A stretch of 64,000 bases of DNA, taken from NCBI GenBank assembly GCA_002841945.1, contig PHBI01000013.1:1-64000 (forward strand). The letters are read 5' to 3'. Under the pieces are notes generated by a model. The model saw nothing but the letters and a program-made list of their open reading frames with translations, searched no databases and had not been told where the DNA came from. This document shows positions 1 through 11,900 of the stretch, piece by piece. This DNA is from Deltaproteobacteria bacterium HGW-Deltaproteobacteria-14 (GTDB taxonomy: Bacteria; Myxococcota_A; UBA9042; PHBI01). The stretch's first letter is position 1. Each line of letters opens with the position of its first letter. A program made the translations under genes and the position numbers.

Positions 1-1270
1 TCGCCGCCCTCGGGAGGCGACGGCGTGCTCCCGTCGCCGCCGAAGAGCAGCGCCGCGGCGACGCCGCCGAGGATGAGGAAGGCGGCGGCGGCGATCCACA
101 GCCCGCGGCGGCTCTCCCGCGGGGCGGGGGCCCGAGCACCTCGACGTCGTCGAGCTCGCGCGCGTCTACGATGCCCGACGGCTCGAGCGGGATCGCCAGC
201 GCCTCGGCGGTGGCCGTGAACTCGAGGATCTCGGCCGGGATGGCCTCCTCCTCGACCGTCCGCTCGATGTCCGCCTCGCCGTCGACCAGGGTGCGCGACA
301 GGATCGGGATCCCCTCGAAGGGCGTGTCGTCGGCCGACGGGTGCGCCGTCGGCGCGTCGTCAGGGGACCCGACGAAGGCCGCGCCGCCCGGCGCGGAGGG
401 GGTCCCGGAGACGTACACCTGCTCGTACAGCGGGGCGTCGAGCGCGACCTGAGCCGCCCGCCACGCCGGACCCACCGCCGCCTCGAGGGCCTGCCCCAGC
501 TCGCCGACGCTGGCGTAGCGCAGCTCCGGCTGGCGCGCCGTGGTGCGGACGTAGACCTCGTCGAGCGGCGGCGGCACGTCGAGCCCCTGGACCATCAGGG
601 AGTGCCCGGGCTCGGTGAGCCCCCGCGCCAACAAGTAGCCCAGCACCAGCCCGCAGGCGTAGATGTCGGTCGCGGGCCCCTCGGGGGCGACGTCGTAGAG
701 CTGCTCCGGCGCCAGCCACGCGGCGCGCAGCGGCGGGAGCTCACCGGGGGGGAGCTCCGACGGCGGGTCGAGGTGCCAGGGGTTCGAGAGCCAGACGTGG
801 CCGCCGGCGACGCGGACGGTCGACGGTCCGATGGCGCCATGGACGCCGTGGGCGTGGATCACGCCGAGGGCGCCGAGGAGCTGCCCCACGATGCGGTACG
901 CCGCCTCCGGCGCCGCTGGAGCGTCACGCCCCTCCCGGCGCCACAGGGTCAACGGCTGGCCGATGACCGGATCGGCGACGACGTAGACGGGAGCGTGCTC
1001 GTCGGCGACCAGCCGCACCGCCGCCAGGTTCGGGTGTCGGTAGCGCAGCGCGCGGCGGATCCGCTCGAGGTTGCGCTTGCGATAGGGCGCGACGAAGAAC
1101 GCCGGGTGGAAGACGGTGATGGCGACGGGCTCGTCGCTGACCGTGTCGCGCGCGGCGTAGAGCACGCCGTAGGCGAGCGCCTCGATCTCCGCCTCGATCA
1201 GGTAGCGACCATCCAGGGTGGAGGGGACGTCCGGCCGCCAGGCTCCCGGTTGTCGCGTCGCGCTCATCAT
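1..1270 (-). CDS. Serine/threonine protein kinase-like protein (probable pseudokinase), partial at left edge; apparent frameshift near 126-130
   Basis: Frame from ATG at 1270 reads MMSATRQPGAWRPDVPSTLDGRYLIEAEIEALAYGVLYAARD..VAITVFHP..IHAHGVHGAIGPSTV..AAWLAPEQLYDV..TDIYACGLVLGYLLARG. Kinase-fold landmarks (APE, D-x-Y/W in helix F) are kept; VAIK, HRD and DFG are not. A TM helix (RRGLWIAAAAFLILGGVAAALLFGG) is read in a shifted frame. Confidence 0.75.
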   Translation of the reverse strand, partial: MMSATRQPGAWRPDVPSTLDGRYLIEAEIEALAYGVLYAARDTVSDEPVAITVFHPAFFVAPYRKRNLERIRRALRYRHPNLAAVRLVADEHAPVYVVADPVIGQPLTLWRREGRDAPAAPEAAYRIVGQLLGALGVIHAHGVHGAIGPSTVRVAGGHVWLSNPWHLDPPSELPPGELPPLRAAWLAPEQLYDVAPEGPATDIYACGLVLGYLLARGLTEPGHSLMVQGLDVPPPLDEVYVRTTARQPELRYASVGELGQALEAAVGPAWRAAQVALDAPLYEQVYVSGTPSAPGGAAFVGSPDDAPTAHPSADDTPFEGIPILSRTLVDGEADIERTVEEEAIPAEILEFTATAEALAIPLEPSGIVDARELDDVEVLGPPPRGRAAAGCGSPPPPSSSSAASPRRCSSAATGARRRLPRAA

Positions 1271-1613
1271 CCTCCGCCGATCGCTCTCGCGCCGCGTCGA
1301 GGGCGTGTGACCTCCGCCTGCTCCCCCGCGGGCCCCCGTCGACCGCGAAACCTAGAGGATCGCGCCGCATATGTCGATAGCCTCGCCGCGCACCGCGTCG
1401 ACAAGGCCGCGACCGCGGCGCTCGCGGCCCGCCCCCCCGCGCCCGTTCAGAACGCGCTTCGCTGCCCCCTGAGCGGATCCTGGGCCGCTTGTGGAGGCGG
1501 CGGAGCCGCCGGTTCAGGCGCTCGTTCAGCCCGGGGAAATGCACGCGCGTGCTGCTCCCCGCAGGCTGCTGGACAGGGCGACGCCGGCCGGCCCGAGGGA
1601 CCGGCCGCGGACG

Positions 1614-4001
<2,388 letters not shown>

Positions 4002-4031
4002 CTGACTCCTCGTCGGCGAGAGGGGGTCCGG

Positions 4032-4376
4032 CTACTCGTCCGGCTCGGTGGTGCACTGCAGGGGCATCCCATTGTCCTCCGCCAGCTCCATCACCTGGGC
4101 CGCTTTGGTCTCGGCCACGTCACGCGTGTAGACGCCAGCCACCCCGTAGCCCTTGTGATGAATCGCCAGCATGAGGTGGTTGGCCGCCGACTCGTCCTTG
4201 TGGAACACAACTTGAAGCACCCACACCACGAATTCCATAGTGGTGTAGTCGTCGTTGTGGAGCAGCACCCGCCACAGCTTCGGCCGCTGCACCTTCGGGT
4301 CGCGCTCGAGGACGGTCTGCTGACCGCCCCCGGGCTTTCCCTGGTCAGGCTCATTGGGGCGTTTCGGGTCCGACAT
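4032..4376 (-). CDS. clpS: ATP-dependent Clp protease adaptor ClpS
   Basis: 114 aa MSDPKRPNEPDQ..PKLWRVLLHNDDYTTMEFVVWVLQVVFHKDESAANHLMLAIHHKGYGVAGVYTRDVAETKAAQV; classic ClpS motif. Confidence 0.97.
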   Translation of the reverse strand: MSDPKRPNEPDQGKPGGGQQTVLERDPKVQRPKLWRVLLHNDDYTTMEFVVWVLQVVFHKDESAANHLMLAIHHKGYGVAGVYTRDVAETKAAQVMELAEDNGMPLQCTTEPDE

Positions 4377-4471
4377 CGGGTCCCCCTGCTGGGTGTCGCG
4401 GATATGGATGGTAGGAGCAAGCGCGGCTGGCGCCAAATCGTCGGCGGCCGCCGCGGCGGCGATCCCCGGGC

Positions 4472-5743
4472 TCAGGTCGGGAGCGCGTTGAAGGCGCGCG
4501 CGAGCTCCCGCGCCTCGACGATGTTGTCCTCGATGGAGCAGTAGGTCCACGACCCGTAGCGCCCGACCGAGTGGACGCCGCGGAGGCCCAGGATCCGCTT
4601 CTTCTCGGCCACGTCGCGCAGCGAGTCCCGGGTGATGTGGACATAGGCCGGATCGAGCACCACGTGGTGGTGAGAGACCAGGCGGTGGCCGTCGACGACC
4701 CCGACCCGCGCCAGATCCGCCAGCACCCGCGCGCGCATCGCGGCGACGGTGTCCGCGTCGACGATGGCGTCTCCGGGGTAGCCGATCTCGACGTAGAGGC
4801 TCATCCGGTCGGTGTCGAAGATGTTGTCGTAGAAGCCGATCCGGTAGAACGCCGTGTCCCGCGCCGCGAAGTAGATCCAGTGGATCCCCTCGAGCCCCTT
4901 CTTGTCGAAGCCCAGGTTGAAGACCAGGACCTTGTTCCAGCTGTAGACGGCCGGGTCGTGTTCGAGGCCGGTGAGCCCGAGGAGCCGAAAGAACGGGGCC
5001 GAGCTGATGACGTAGTCGAAGGCGTAGCGCTCGCCGGTCGCGGTGGTGGCGACCTTGGCGGCCAGATCGATCCCCGTCACCCGCTGCCCGAAGCGGACGC
5101 GCCCCGGATCGATGTCGCGAGCGAGGGCGTGGATGTACTGGATCGCGCCGCCCTCGGGGTAGGTGAAGGTGCTGTTGTAGCTCGCGTTGTCCGCGCGGCG
5201 GAAGTTGCCGATGACGTCCGCCGGATCCGCCCACGGGAAGAAGCGGCCCATCGCGTCGACGTCGAGGGTCGCGAGATCGGTGGCGTAGAGCTTCTCGTTG
5301 TAGGGGATGAGGAACTTCTCGGCGATCGATCGCCCGAACTTCGCGTAGAGCATCTCGCGGAAGTTCTCGGGGGTGGCGGTCGTGTCGCGATCGAAGAGGT
5401 CGTAGAGGCAGTCGATCAGCTCGTCCTGGGGGAGCTGATGGATGTTCTTCTGGAACGGGAAGTCGATGAGGCGATCGCCGTGGCGGATGCGGCTGTCCTT
5501 GGCGATCTTGCGGACGCGCTGATCCCCCATCCGGGCGACCAAGTACCGCTCGATCTCGGGGTGCTTGAAGTGGAAGAAGTGGCCCGAGTAGTCCCAGACG
5601 AAGCCGTCCTGGCGGACGGTCTTGCAGTAGCCGCCCACCTCCGCGTCGGCCTCGAGCACCAGGTAGTCGTCGCTGTCCACCCAGTTGGCGAAGGACAGGC
5701 CGCTGACGCCGGCCCCGATGATGAGGAATCGAGTCTTCTCCAC
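4472..5743 (-). CDS. FAD-dependent amine oxidase / protoporphyrinogen oxidase-like (UDP-galactopyranose mutase-like) protein
   Basis: GTG start; [36 protein letters not shown] Rossmann FAD motif; [45 protein letters not shown]-terminal FAD-binding motif. Confidence 0.8.
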   Translation of the reverse strand: MEKTRFLIIGAGVSGLSFANWVDSDDYLVLEADAEVGGYCKTVRQDGFVWDYSGHFFHFKHPEIERYLVARMGDQRVRKIAKDSRIRHGDRLIDFPFQKNIHQLPQDELIDCLYDLFDRDTTATPENFREMLYAKFGRSIAEKFLIPYNEKLYATDLATLDVDAMGRFFPWADPADVIGNFRRADNASYNSTFTYPEGGAIQYIHALARDIDPGRVRFGQRVTGIDLAAKVATTATGERYAFDYVISSAPFFRLLGLTGLEHDPAVYSWNKVLVFNLGFDKKGLEGIHWIYFAARDTAFYRIGFYDNIFDTDRMSLYVEIGYPGDAIVDADTVAAMRARVLADLARVGVVDGHRLVSHHHVVLDPAYVHITRDSLRDVAEKKRILGLRGVHSVGRYGSWTYCSIEDNIVEARELARAFNALPT

Positions 5744-5959
5744 GCCCGCCTCCGCGATTCCAGCTCCGCACCCGCGCCCGGATGGCGCGCCCGAGTGGCG
5801 CCCGGCGGACGGGGGGGCGGACCTTAACCCGACCGCGGACGCGCGGGAAGGGCCGAGCCAGCGCCCCCGCGAGCTACTCGTTCCTTGACCCGGGCGGGTG
5901 GCTCGGGCAAGGACCGAGGCGACCCACCCGCACGCGCCCGACCCCGAACGGAGGCCCCG

Positions 5960-7807
5960 GTGAAGACGACGTCGATGACGGCCCTCCTGACGGCGCTGGC
6001 CACACTCGCGAGCGCCTGCGGCGGCGGGAGCTCGGGCCCGTGCGCCGACGGGGCGACCCGCTGCGCCGGCGCCGAGCTCCAGACCTGCGGCGGCGGCGCG
6101 TGGACGGCCACCACCGACTGCGCGGCGTCGCAGCTCGTGTGCACCAGCTCGCCCGGCGAAGGCGCGCGCTGCGCGGCGCCCCCCGCCCCCGAGTGCGCCG
6201 TCGGGGCCCAGGGCTGCCTCGTCGACCTCCAGCGCGAGTGCAGCGCCGACGGCTGGACCGACGTCGCGGACTGCGCGCTCGGCGGCCAGACCTGCGTCCA
6301 GCTCAGCGCGACGGCGGCCGCGTGCCTGGCCCAGTGCCAGGAGGGGGATGCGCGGTGCGTCCCCGACAACGCCGTCCAGACCTGCGTCCAGGGGGCCTGG
6401 ATCGAGACCGACCGCTGCGCCGTGTCGGACCGGCTGTGCGTGGCGACGTCGTTCAACACCGCCGAGTGTCGCCGCGACTGCGTCGAGGACGAGGTGCGCT
6501 GCACCGAGAACACCGTCGAGCGCTGCCGCTACGTCTGGGTGGCGCAGCAGGTCTGTGGCGACGCACAAATCTGCCGCGCACCTGGCGATGGGACGGCCAC
6601 CTGCGTCGATGTGCAATGCGACAACGGGGACTCCCGCTGCGGCGGCCCGCTGCTCGAGAAGTGCGTCGATCAGCTCTGGACGACGGAGGTCGACTGCCGC
6701 GACGACCTCGGGCCCGACGGGCTGTGCCGGCCGGCCGAGGCGGGCGGGCTGACGTGCGCGGCGAGGGAGTGCGATGGCGAGGCACGGCGCTGCCTCGACA
6801 ACGCCGTCGAGCGCTGCGCGGCGGGCTTCTGGACCGAGGAGCAGGCGTGCGGCGAGCGGATCTGCGTGGCCGGCGACGGCGCCGCCGAGTGCAAGACGAG
6901 CGAGTGTGAGGACGGGGCGACGCGCTGCGCCGACGAGGCCCTGCAGACGTGCGTCGACAGCTTCTGGGCGGCGCCGACCGGGTGCGGCACGGGCAACGGC
7001 TGTCGCGTCGGGTCACAGGGCGCGGCGTGCGCGCCGAAGGAGTGCGAGGTCGGCCAGACGCGCTGCGAGACGGCGACGGCGGCCGAGACCTGCGCCGGGG
7101 GGTTCTGGGCCCCGCTCGCCACGTGCACCGGGGAGGAGCGCTGCCTCCAGCCGGTCGGCGGCGCCGCCGGCTGCGGGGTCCCGTGCTCCCCCGGCGAGGA
7201 GCGCTGCGGCCCGGCCGGGGTCGAGGTGTGCGGAGGCGACCAGATCTGGGCGCCGGGTCAGGTGTGCTCGGACAGCTGCGTGGCGATCGCATGCAATGGC
7301 GCTGCGGCCTGCATCGGCGGCGCGGGCTGCGTCGACGCCTGCGACGACGACGGCGAGTGCGCGAGCGGCGACTGCCTGCCCTTCTACGCGGCCTGCCGCC
7401 CACCGGCGGCCGGCGCCCTGTGCGCCACCTGCACCTCCGACGCGCAGTGCGGCCTCTTCGGCGACGCATGCATCGACGTCCTCGCCGAGGGCGCCGCGGT
7501 CGAGCGCGCCTGCGCGACCGCCTGTAGCAGCAGCGACGACTGCCCGCGCGCCTTCGCCTGCGACGGCGGCCAGTGCCGCCCCAACGACGGCTTGGTCACC
7601 TATCACACCTGCGCCGCCATCCGGGACCTCCTCAGCGGCAAGTCGTGCATCCCCGGCCTCGACCAGTGCGGCGTCGCCGGGGTCACCGACGGCACGTGCT
7701 ACCTCGGGACGTGTACCATCGGCTGCTTCGGCGACGAAGACTGCCCCGAAGGCGCGCACTGCGCCGACCACACGTTCAGCGACTTCTGCGAGCTCGACAG
7801 CCCCTGA
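5960..7807 (+). CDS. Cys-rich tandem-repeat lipoprotein
   Basis: GTG start; [20 protein letters not shown] lipobox, then about 11 repeats of the form C..G..RC....(L/V)(Q/E)(T/R)C..G.W.....C. Confidence 0.8.
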   Translation: MKTTSMTALLTALATLASACGGGSSGPCADGATRCAGAELQTCGGGAWTATTDCAASQLVCTSSPGEGARCAAPPAPECAVGAQGCLVDLQRECSADGWTDVADCALGGQTCVQLSATAAACLAQCQEGDARCVPDNAVQTCVQGAWIETDRCAVSDRLCVATSFNTAECRRDCVEDEVRCTENTVERCRYVWVAQQVCGDAQICRAPGDGTATCVDVQCDNGDSRCGGPLLEKCVDQLWTTEVDCRDDLGPDGLCRPAEAGGLTCAARECDGEARRCLDNAVERCAAGFWTEEQACGERICVAGDGAAECKTSECEDGATRCADEALQTCVDSFWAAPTGCGTGNGCRVGSQGAACAPKECEVGQTRCETATAAETCAGGFWAPLATCTGEERCLQPVGGAAGCGVPCSPGEERCGPAGVEVCGGDQIWAPGQVCSDSCVAIACNGAAACIGGAGCVDACDDDGECASGDCLPFYAACRPPAAGALCATCTSDAQCGLFGDACIDVLAEGAAVERACATACSSSDDCPRAFACDGGQCRPNDGLVTYHTCAAIRDLLSGKSCIPGLDQCGVAGVTDGTCYLGTCTIGCFGDEDCPEGAHCADHTFSDFCELDSP

Positions 7808-7928
7808 AGGGCACCGCGGGCGCGGCGCACGCCGCCACCGCGCGGTGCTTTACGGGGCCGACCGCATTGAGCATGATGCCGCGCGTCGGGCCGGCGGACC
7901 GGTCCCCCACCCCCTTAGTGAGGTCCCT

Positions 7929-8894
7929 GTGAAGCACTCCCCCATGAACGCGCTCCGCCCGCGCCCCCGCGGCAACGGCCCCTTCGCCCTCCTCGCGGTG
8001 GCCGCCGTCGCGGCCGCGCCGTTGTTCGCGCTCGGCGGCTGCGGCGGCGGCGGCGCGGCCGCCAAGCTCGCCTCCGCCCACGTCCCCGCCGAGGCCGACT
8101 ACGTAGGTGGCGTCGACGTGCAGGGCGCCCTCAAGAGCGACATGCTCAAGGGCCTGCTCAGCGACCAGGGCATGTCGATCGACGTGCTCACCAAGGGCCT
8201 GTCTGAGAAGGGCATCAAGCTCGACGAGCTGAAGACCATCGCATTCGGCGCGGTCAAGGGTGAGGGTGGCGTCCCGAAGGACCTGCTCCTCATCGGCAGC
8301 GGCAGCTTCGACGCCACCGCCCTCAAGAGCGCCATCGACGGCGCGAAGATGGCCGAGCTCGCCGCGACCGGGGACATACCGGTCAAGTTCCAGCAGATCG
8401 AGATCGTGAACCCGACGACGGTGGTGATGGGCTCGGGAGACCTCGTCAAGCGGTCGATGGGGGTGGCCTCGGGCGCCAACAAGTCCATCGACACCCGCAC
8501 GGAGCTCAAGGAGCTGCGCGGCGCCGTCGACGAGGGCGCGACCGTGTGGTTCGCCGGGCCGGTGCCGGACGGGATGGACCGCATGGGCGGCCTGGGGATG
8601 ATGGGCGGCGCGGACCTCGGCAAGCCCACCCACTTCGCCGTCTCCGCGGACATCGGCTCGAGCGTCAAGATCAAGCTCGCCATTCGCTTCGCGAGCGGGG
8701 ACGCGGGCGCCGTCGCCTCGCAGATGGACGCCGCCCTCGGCATGGCGAGCGGGCTGATGTCGGGCCCCGAGGCGGACGTGCTGTCGAGCCTCGACATCTC
8801 GGGCTCGGGGCAGGTCCTCAAGGCGTCGGTCACCCTGAGCAAGGACTTCCTCGAGAAGGCCGCCAAGGGCGGCGGCCTCGGGCTCCCGTTCTGA
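7929..8894 (+). CDS. Putative lipoprotein of unknown function
   Basis: GTG start; signal sequence ..FALLAVAAVAAAPLFALGGCGGGG (lipobox); soluble C-terminal domain. Confidence 0.7.
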   Translation: MKHSPMNALRPRPRGNGPFALLAVAAVAAAPLFALGGCGGGGAAAKLASAHVPAEADYVGGVDVQGALKSDMLKGLLSDQGMSIDVLTKGLSEKGIKLDELKTIAFGAVKGEGGVPKDLLLIGSGSFDATALKSAIDGAKMAELAATGDIPVKFQQIEIVNPTTVVMGSGDLVKRSMGVASGANKSIDTRTELKELRGAVDEGATVWFAGPVPDGMDRMGGLGMMGGADLGKPTHFAVSADIGSSVKIKLAIRFASGDAGAVASQMDAALGMASGLMSGPEADVLSSLDISGSGQVLKASVTLSKDFLEKAAKGGGLGLPF

Positions 8895-8909
8895 ACCACC
8901 CGGGAGCAG

Positions 8910-11900
8910 ATGATGCACAGCCACCTCGACCGCGCCGAGCTTATCAGCCGCCTCCTCGGTGAGCTCACCGAGCCGGATCCGGTCGGGGACCCGAGCTGTG
9001 CTCATCTGCTCTCGCCGTTCGCCCGCGCCGTCGTGCGGCGCGTCGACGACAGCTATCTCTACCGCCACAACATGACGACCCTCGGCAAGCAGCTCACCGA
9101 GAGCTTCCGCTGGGCGGTCCCGGTCATGACCCGGCGCGAGGTGGCGGTGCGCGCCTTCGAGCCGAGCGTGAGCAGCCACGGCTACCGGCTCGAAGGCGGC
9201 GTCGTCGAGACCCTGATGCCGGACCAGCCGTTCATCTTCGACACGCTCAAGCTCTTCATGGAGCACTGGAGCGTGCGCGTCCACAACGTCCTCCACATCA
9301 TCCTGCCCATCAAGATCGCCGAGGACGGCACCCTCGACGCCATCGACTCGAGCGCGGAGGGCGCAGAGAACATCAGCTACACCCGCTGGTACGTCGAGTG
9401 GCCGACGCGCCACGGCGCTCGGCAGGTGCAGGCGGAGGTCTCCCGCCGCCTCGTCCTCGCGCGCCAGATGGTCGAGGACTTCCACCGCATGAACCGCGAG
9501 GTGAAGGCGGTCGCCAACGAGTTCGACTACCTCGCGACCCTCGACGGCGCCCCGGAGGCGGCGTGCAGCGAGGTCCGCGACTTCCTCGCCTGGCTCGTCC
9601 GCGACCACTTCGTCTTCATGGGGATCAGCTACTACGCCCGCCGCGGTGAAGCCGTCGCCGTCATCCCCGAGCGCGGCCTGGGCAGCGTCCGCAACGCCGT
9701 CACGCCGGCCGGAGACCACACCGGCGATGTGCTGCGCTTCTTCGCCAGCAGCGCGACCCTGACCTCACCGCTGGCGCGCATCCGCAAGGCCGCCGACGAC
9801 AGCGTCCTGCACCGCCGCGGCAAGGTCGACGAGATCGCCGTGCGCTCCTTCGACCACGCCGGCCTCGCGGTCGGCGGCTTCGTCATCCACGGCATGTTCA
9901 CCTTCAAGGGGCTCGGCGAGCCAGGCGGCTCCATCCCGATCCTGCGCCGCAAGCTCCAGCGGGTGCTCGACAGCGAGGGCACCGTGCGCTCGAGCTACGA
10001 GCACAAGGCGATGGTCCACGCCTTCAACGCGCTCCCGGTCGAGTACCTCTTCGAGGCCGAAGACGAGGCGGTCCGCAGCCTCATCCGGATGACCATCAGC
10101 GCCACCGACACCCACGAGATCGCGACCCACATCGCCGCCGCGCCGGACCTGCGCAGCGCCTACGCCTTCATCGTGATCCCCAAGGAGAACTACTCCGACG
10201 ACCTGCGCCACCTGCTGCAGATGGTGCTGCAGGTCGAGCTCGGCGCCACCTACGCCGACCACCGCGTCCACCTCGGCAAGAGCGGCTCCGTCGCCCTGCA
10301 CTTCTACCTGACCGGCGCGCCGGGCTTCGCCGCCGTCGACCTCGCCGCCGTCGAGGCGAAGCTCGTCGAGGTCGGAACGCCGTGGGAGATGCGCCTGCGG
10401 CGCGCGCTCGCGCGAGAGTTCGGCGACGACGAGGGCGTGCGCCTCTACGACGCCTACGCCGACGCGTTCAGCGAGGGCTACGCAGACATCACCGACCCCC
10501 AGGAGGCGCTGACCGACATCGCCCACCTCGAGGCCGTCATCGACGCCGCGGGGCTCCGCCGCTTCGAGCTCCTGGCGAACCGCGCCGCCCCGGACGAGGC
10601 GCTGCTGCGCATCTATGGGACCACCGATCTGCTGCTGACCGATGTCCTCCCCATCGTCGACAACTTCGGCGTCGTGGTCATCGAGCAGTACGCCTTCGAG
10701 GTCACCCCCGAGCACGTGTCGCACCGCATGACGGTCAACACGCTCCGCGTTCGCCGCGGCGACCCAGACCTCATGCTGCAGCGCAGCGAGCTCGTCGACG
10801 CGCTCAACGCCGTCTTCGACCGCCGCATGCGCAGCGACCGCCTCAACCGGGTGCTCATCCCCGCGCGCCTCCGCTGGCGCGAGGTCGACGTCCTGCGCGC
10901 CTACTTCCAATACGCGCGGCAGCTCGGCAGCCAGCTCACCCTCGAGATCGTCCAGAAGACGCTCATCGCCCACCGCTCCTACGTCCACACCCTCGCGCGC
11001 CTCTTCCGGACCCGCTTCGACCCGGACCTGGCGCTCCTCCCGGCGGCCCGCGCGGTCACCGTCGCCGCCCTCGAGAAGGAGCTCCTCGCGGCCCTCGACG
11101 GGGTCAGCGGCTTCGAGGAGGACCGCATCCTGCGGACCTTCCTCAACCTCATCCAGGCGACCCTGCGCACCAACACCTACCGCTCCTCCACCCCGCAGGA
11201 CGAGCACTACCTGAGCTTCAAGCTCCAGTGCGACCGCATCCCCGACATGCCGGCCCCGCGCCCGCTCTACGAGATCTACGTGCACCACGCGCGCCTCGAG
11301 GGCACGCACCTGCGCGCGGGCAAGGTCGCGCGCGGCGGGATCCGCTGGAGCGACCGCCTCGACGACTACCGCTCCGAGGTGCTGGGGCTCTTGACCACCC
11401 AGGTCATCAAGAACGCGTTCATCGTGCCGACGGGCGCCAAGGGCGGCTTCGTCCTGACGACCCCGCCCGAGGACCCGCTCGAAGCGCGCCGGCTGGCCGG
11501 CGACCTCTACCGCGTCTTCATCCGGGGGCTGCTCGACGTCACCGACAACGTGGTCGCCAGCGTGGTCGTCCCCCCCGCGCGCGTGATCCGCTACGACGAC
11601 GACGATCCCTACCTGGTCGTCGCCGCCGACAAGGGGACCACGCACCTGAGCGACGCGGCCAACGCGATCGCCCGCGACTACGGCTTCTGGCTCGACGACG
11701 CCTTCGCCTCCGGCGGCTCGACGGGCTACGACCACAAGGCGCTGGCGATCGCCGCCCGCGGGGCTTGGGTCGCCGTCCGCCGCCACCTCCTCGAGGTCGG
11801 CCTCGACCCCGAGCGCGACCCCGTCAAGGTCGTCGGCATCGGCGACATGTCCGGCGACGTGTTCGGCAACGGCATGTTGTCGAGCCGCACCCTGCGCCTC

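Noticed and set aside
1500-1535. Two GTTCAG words (ggttcaggcgctcgttcagcc) as a possible LexA site
   Set aside because: Located just downstream of clpA and upstream of the pseudokinase with poor match in the 10 flanking positions and no promoter alignment.
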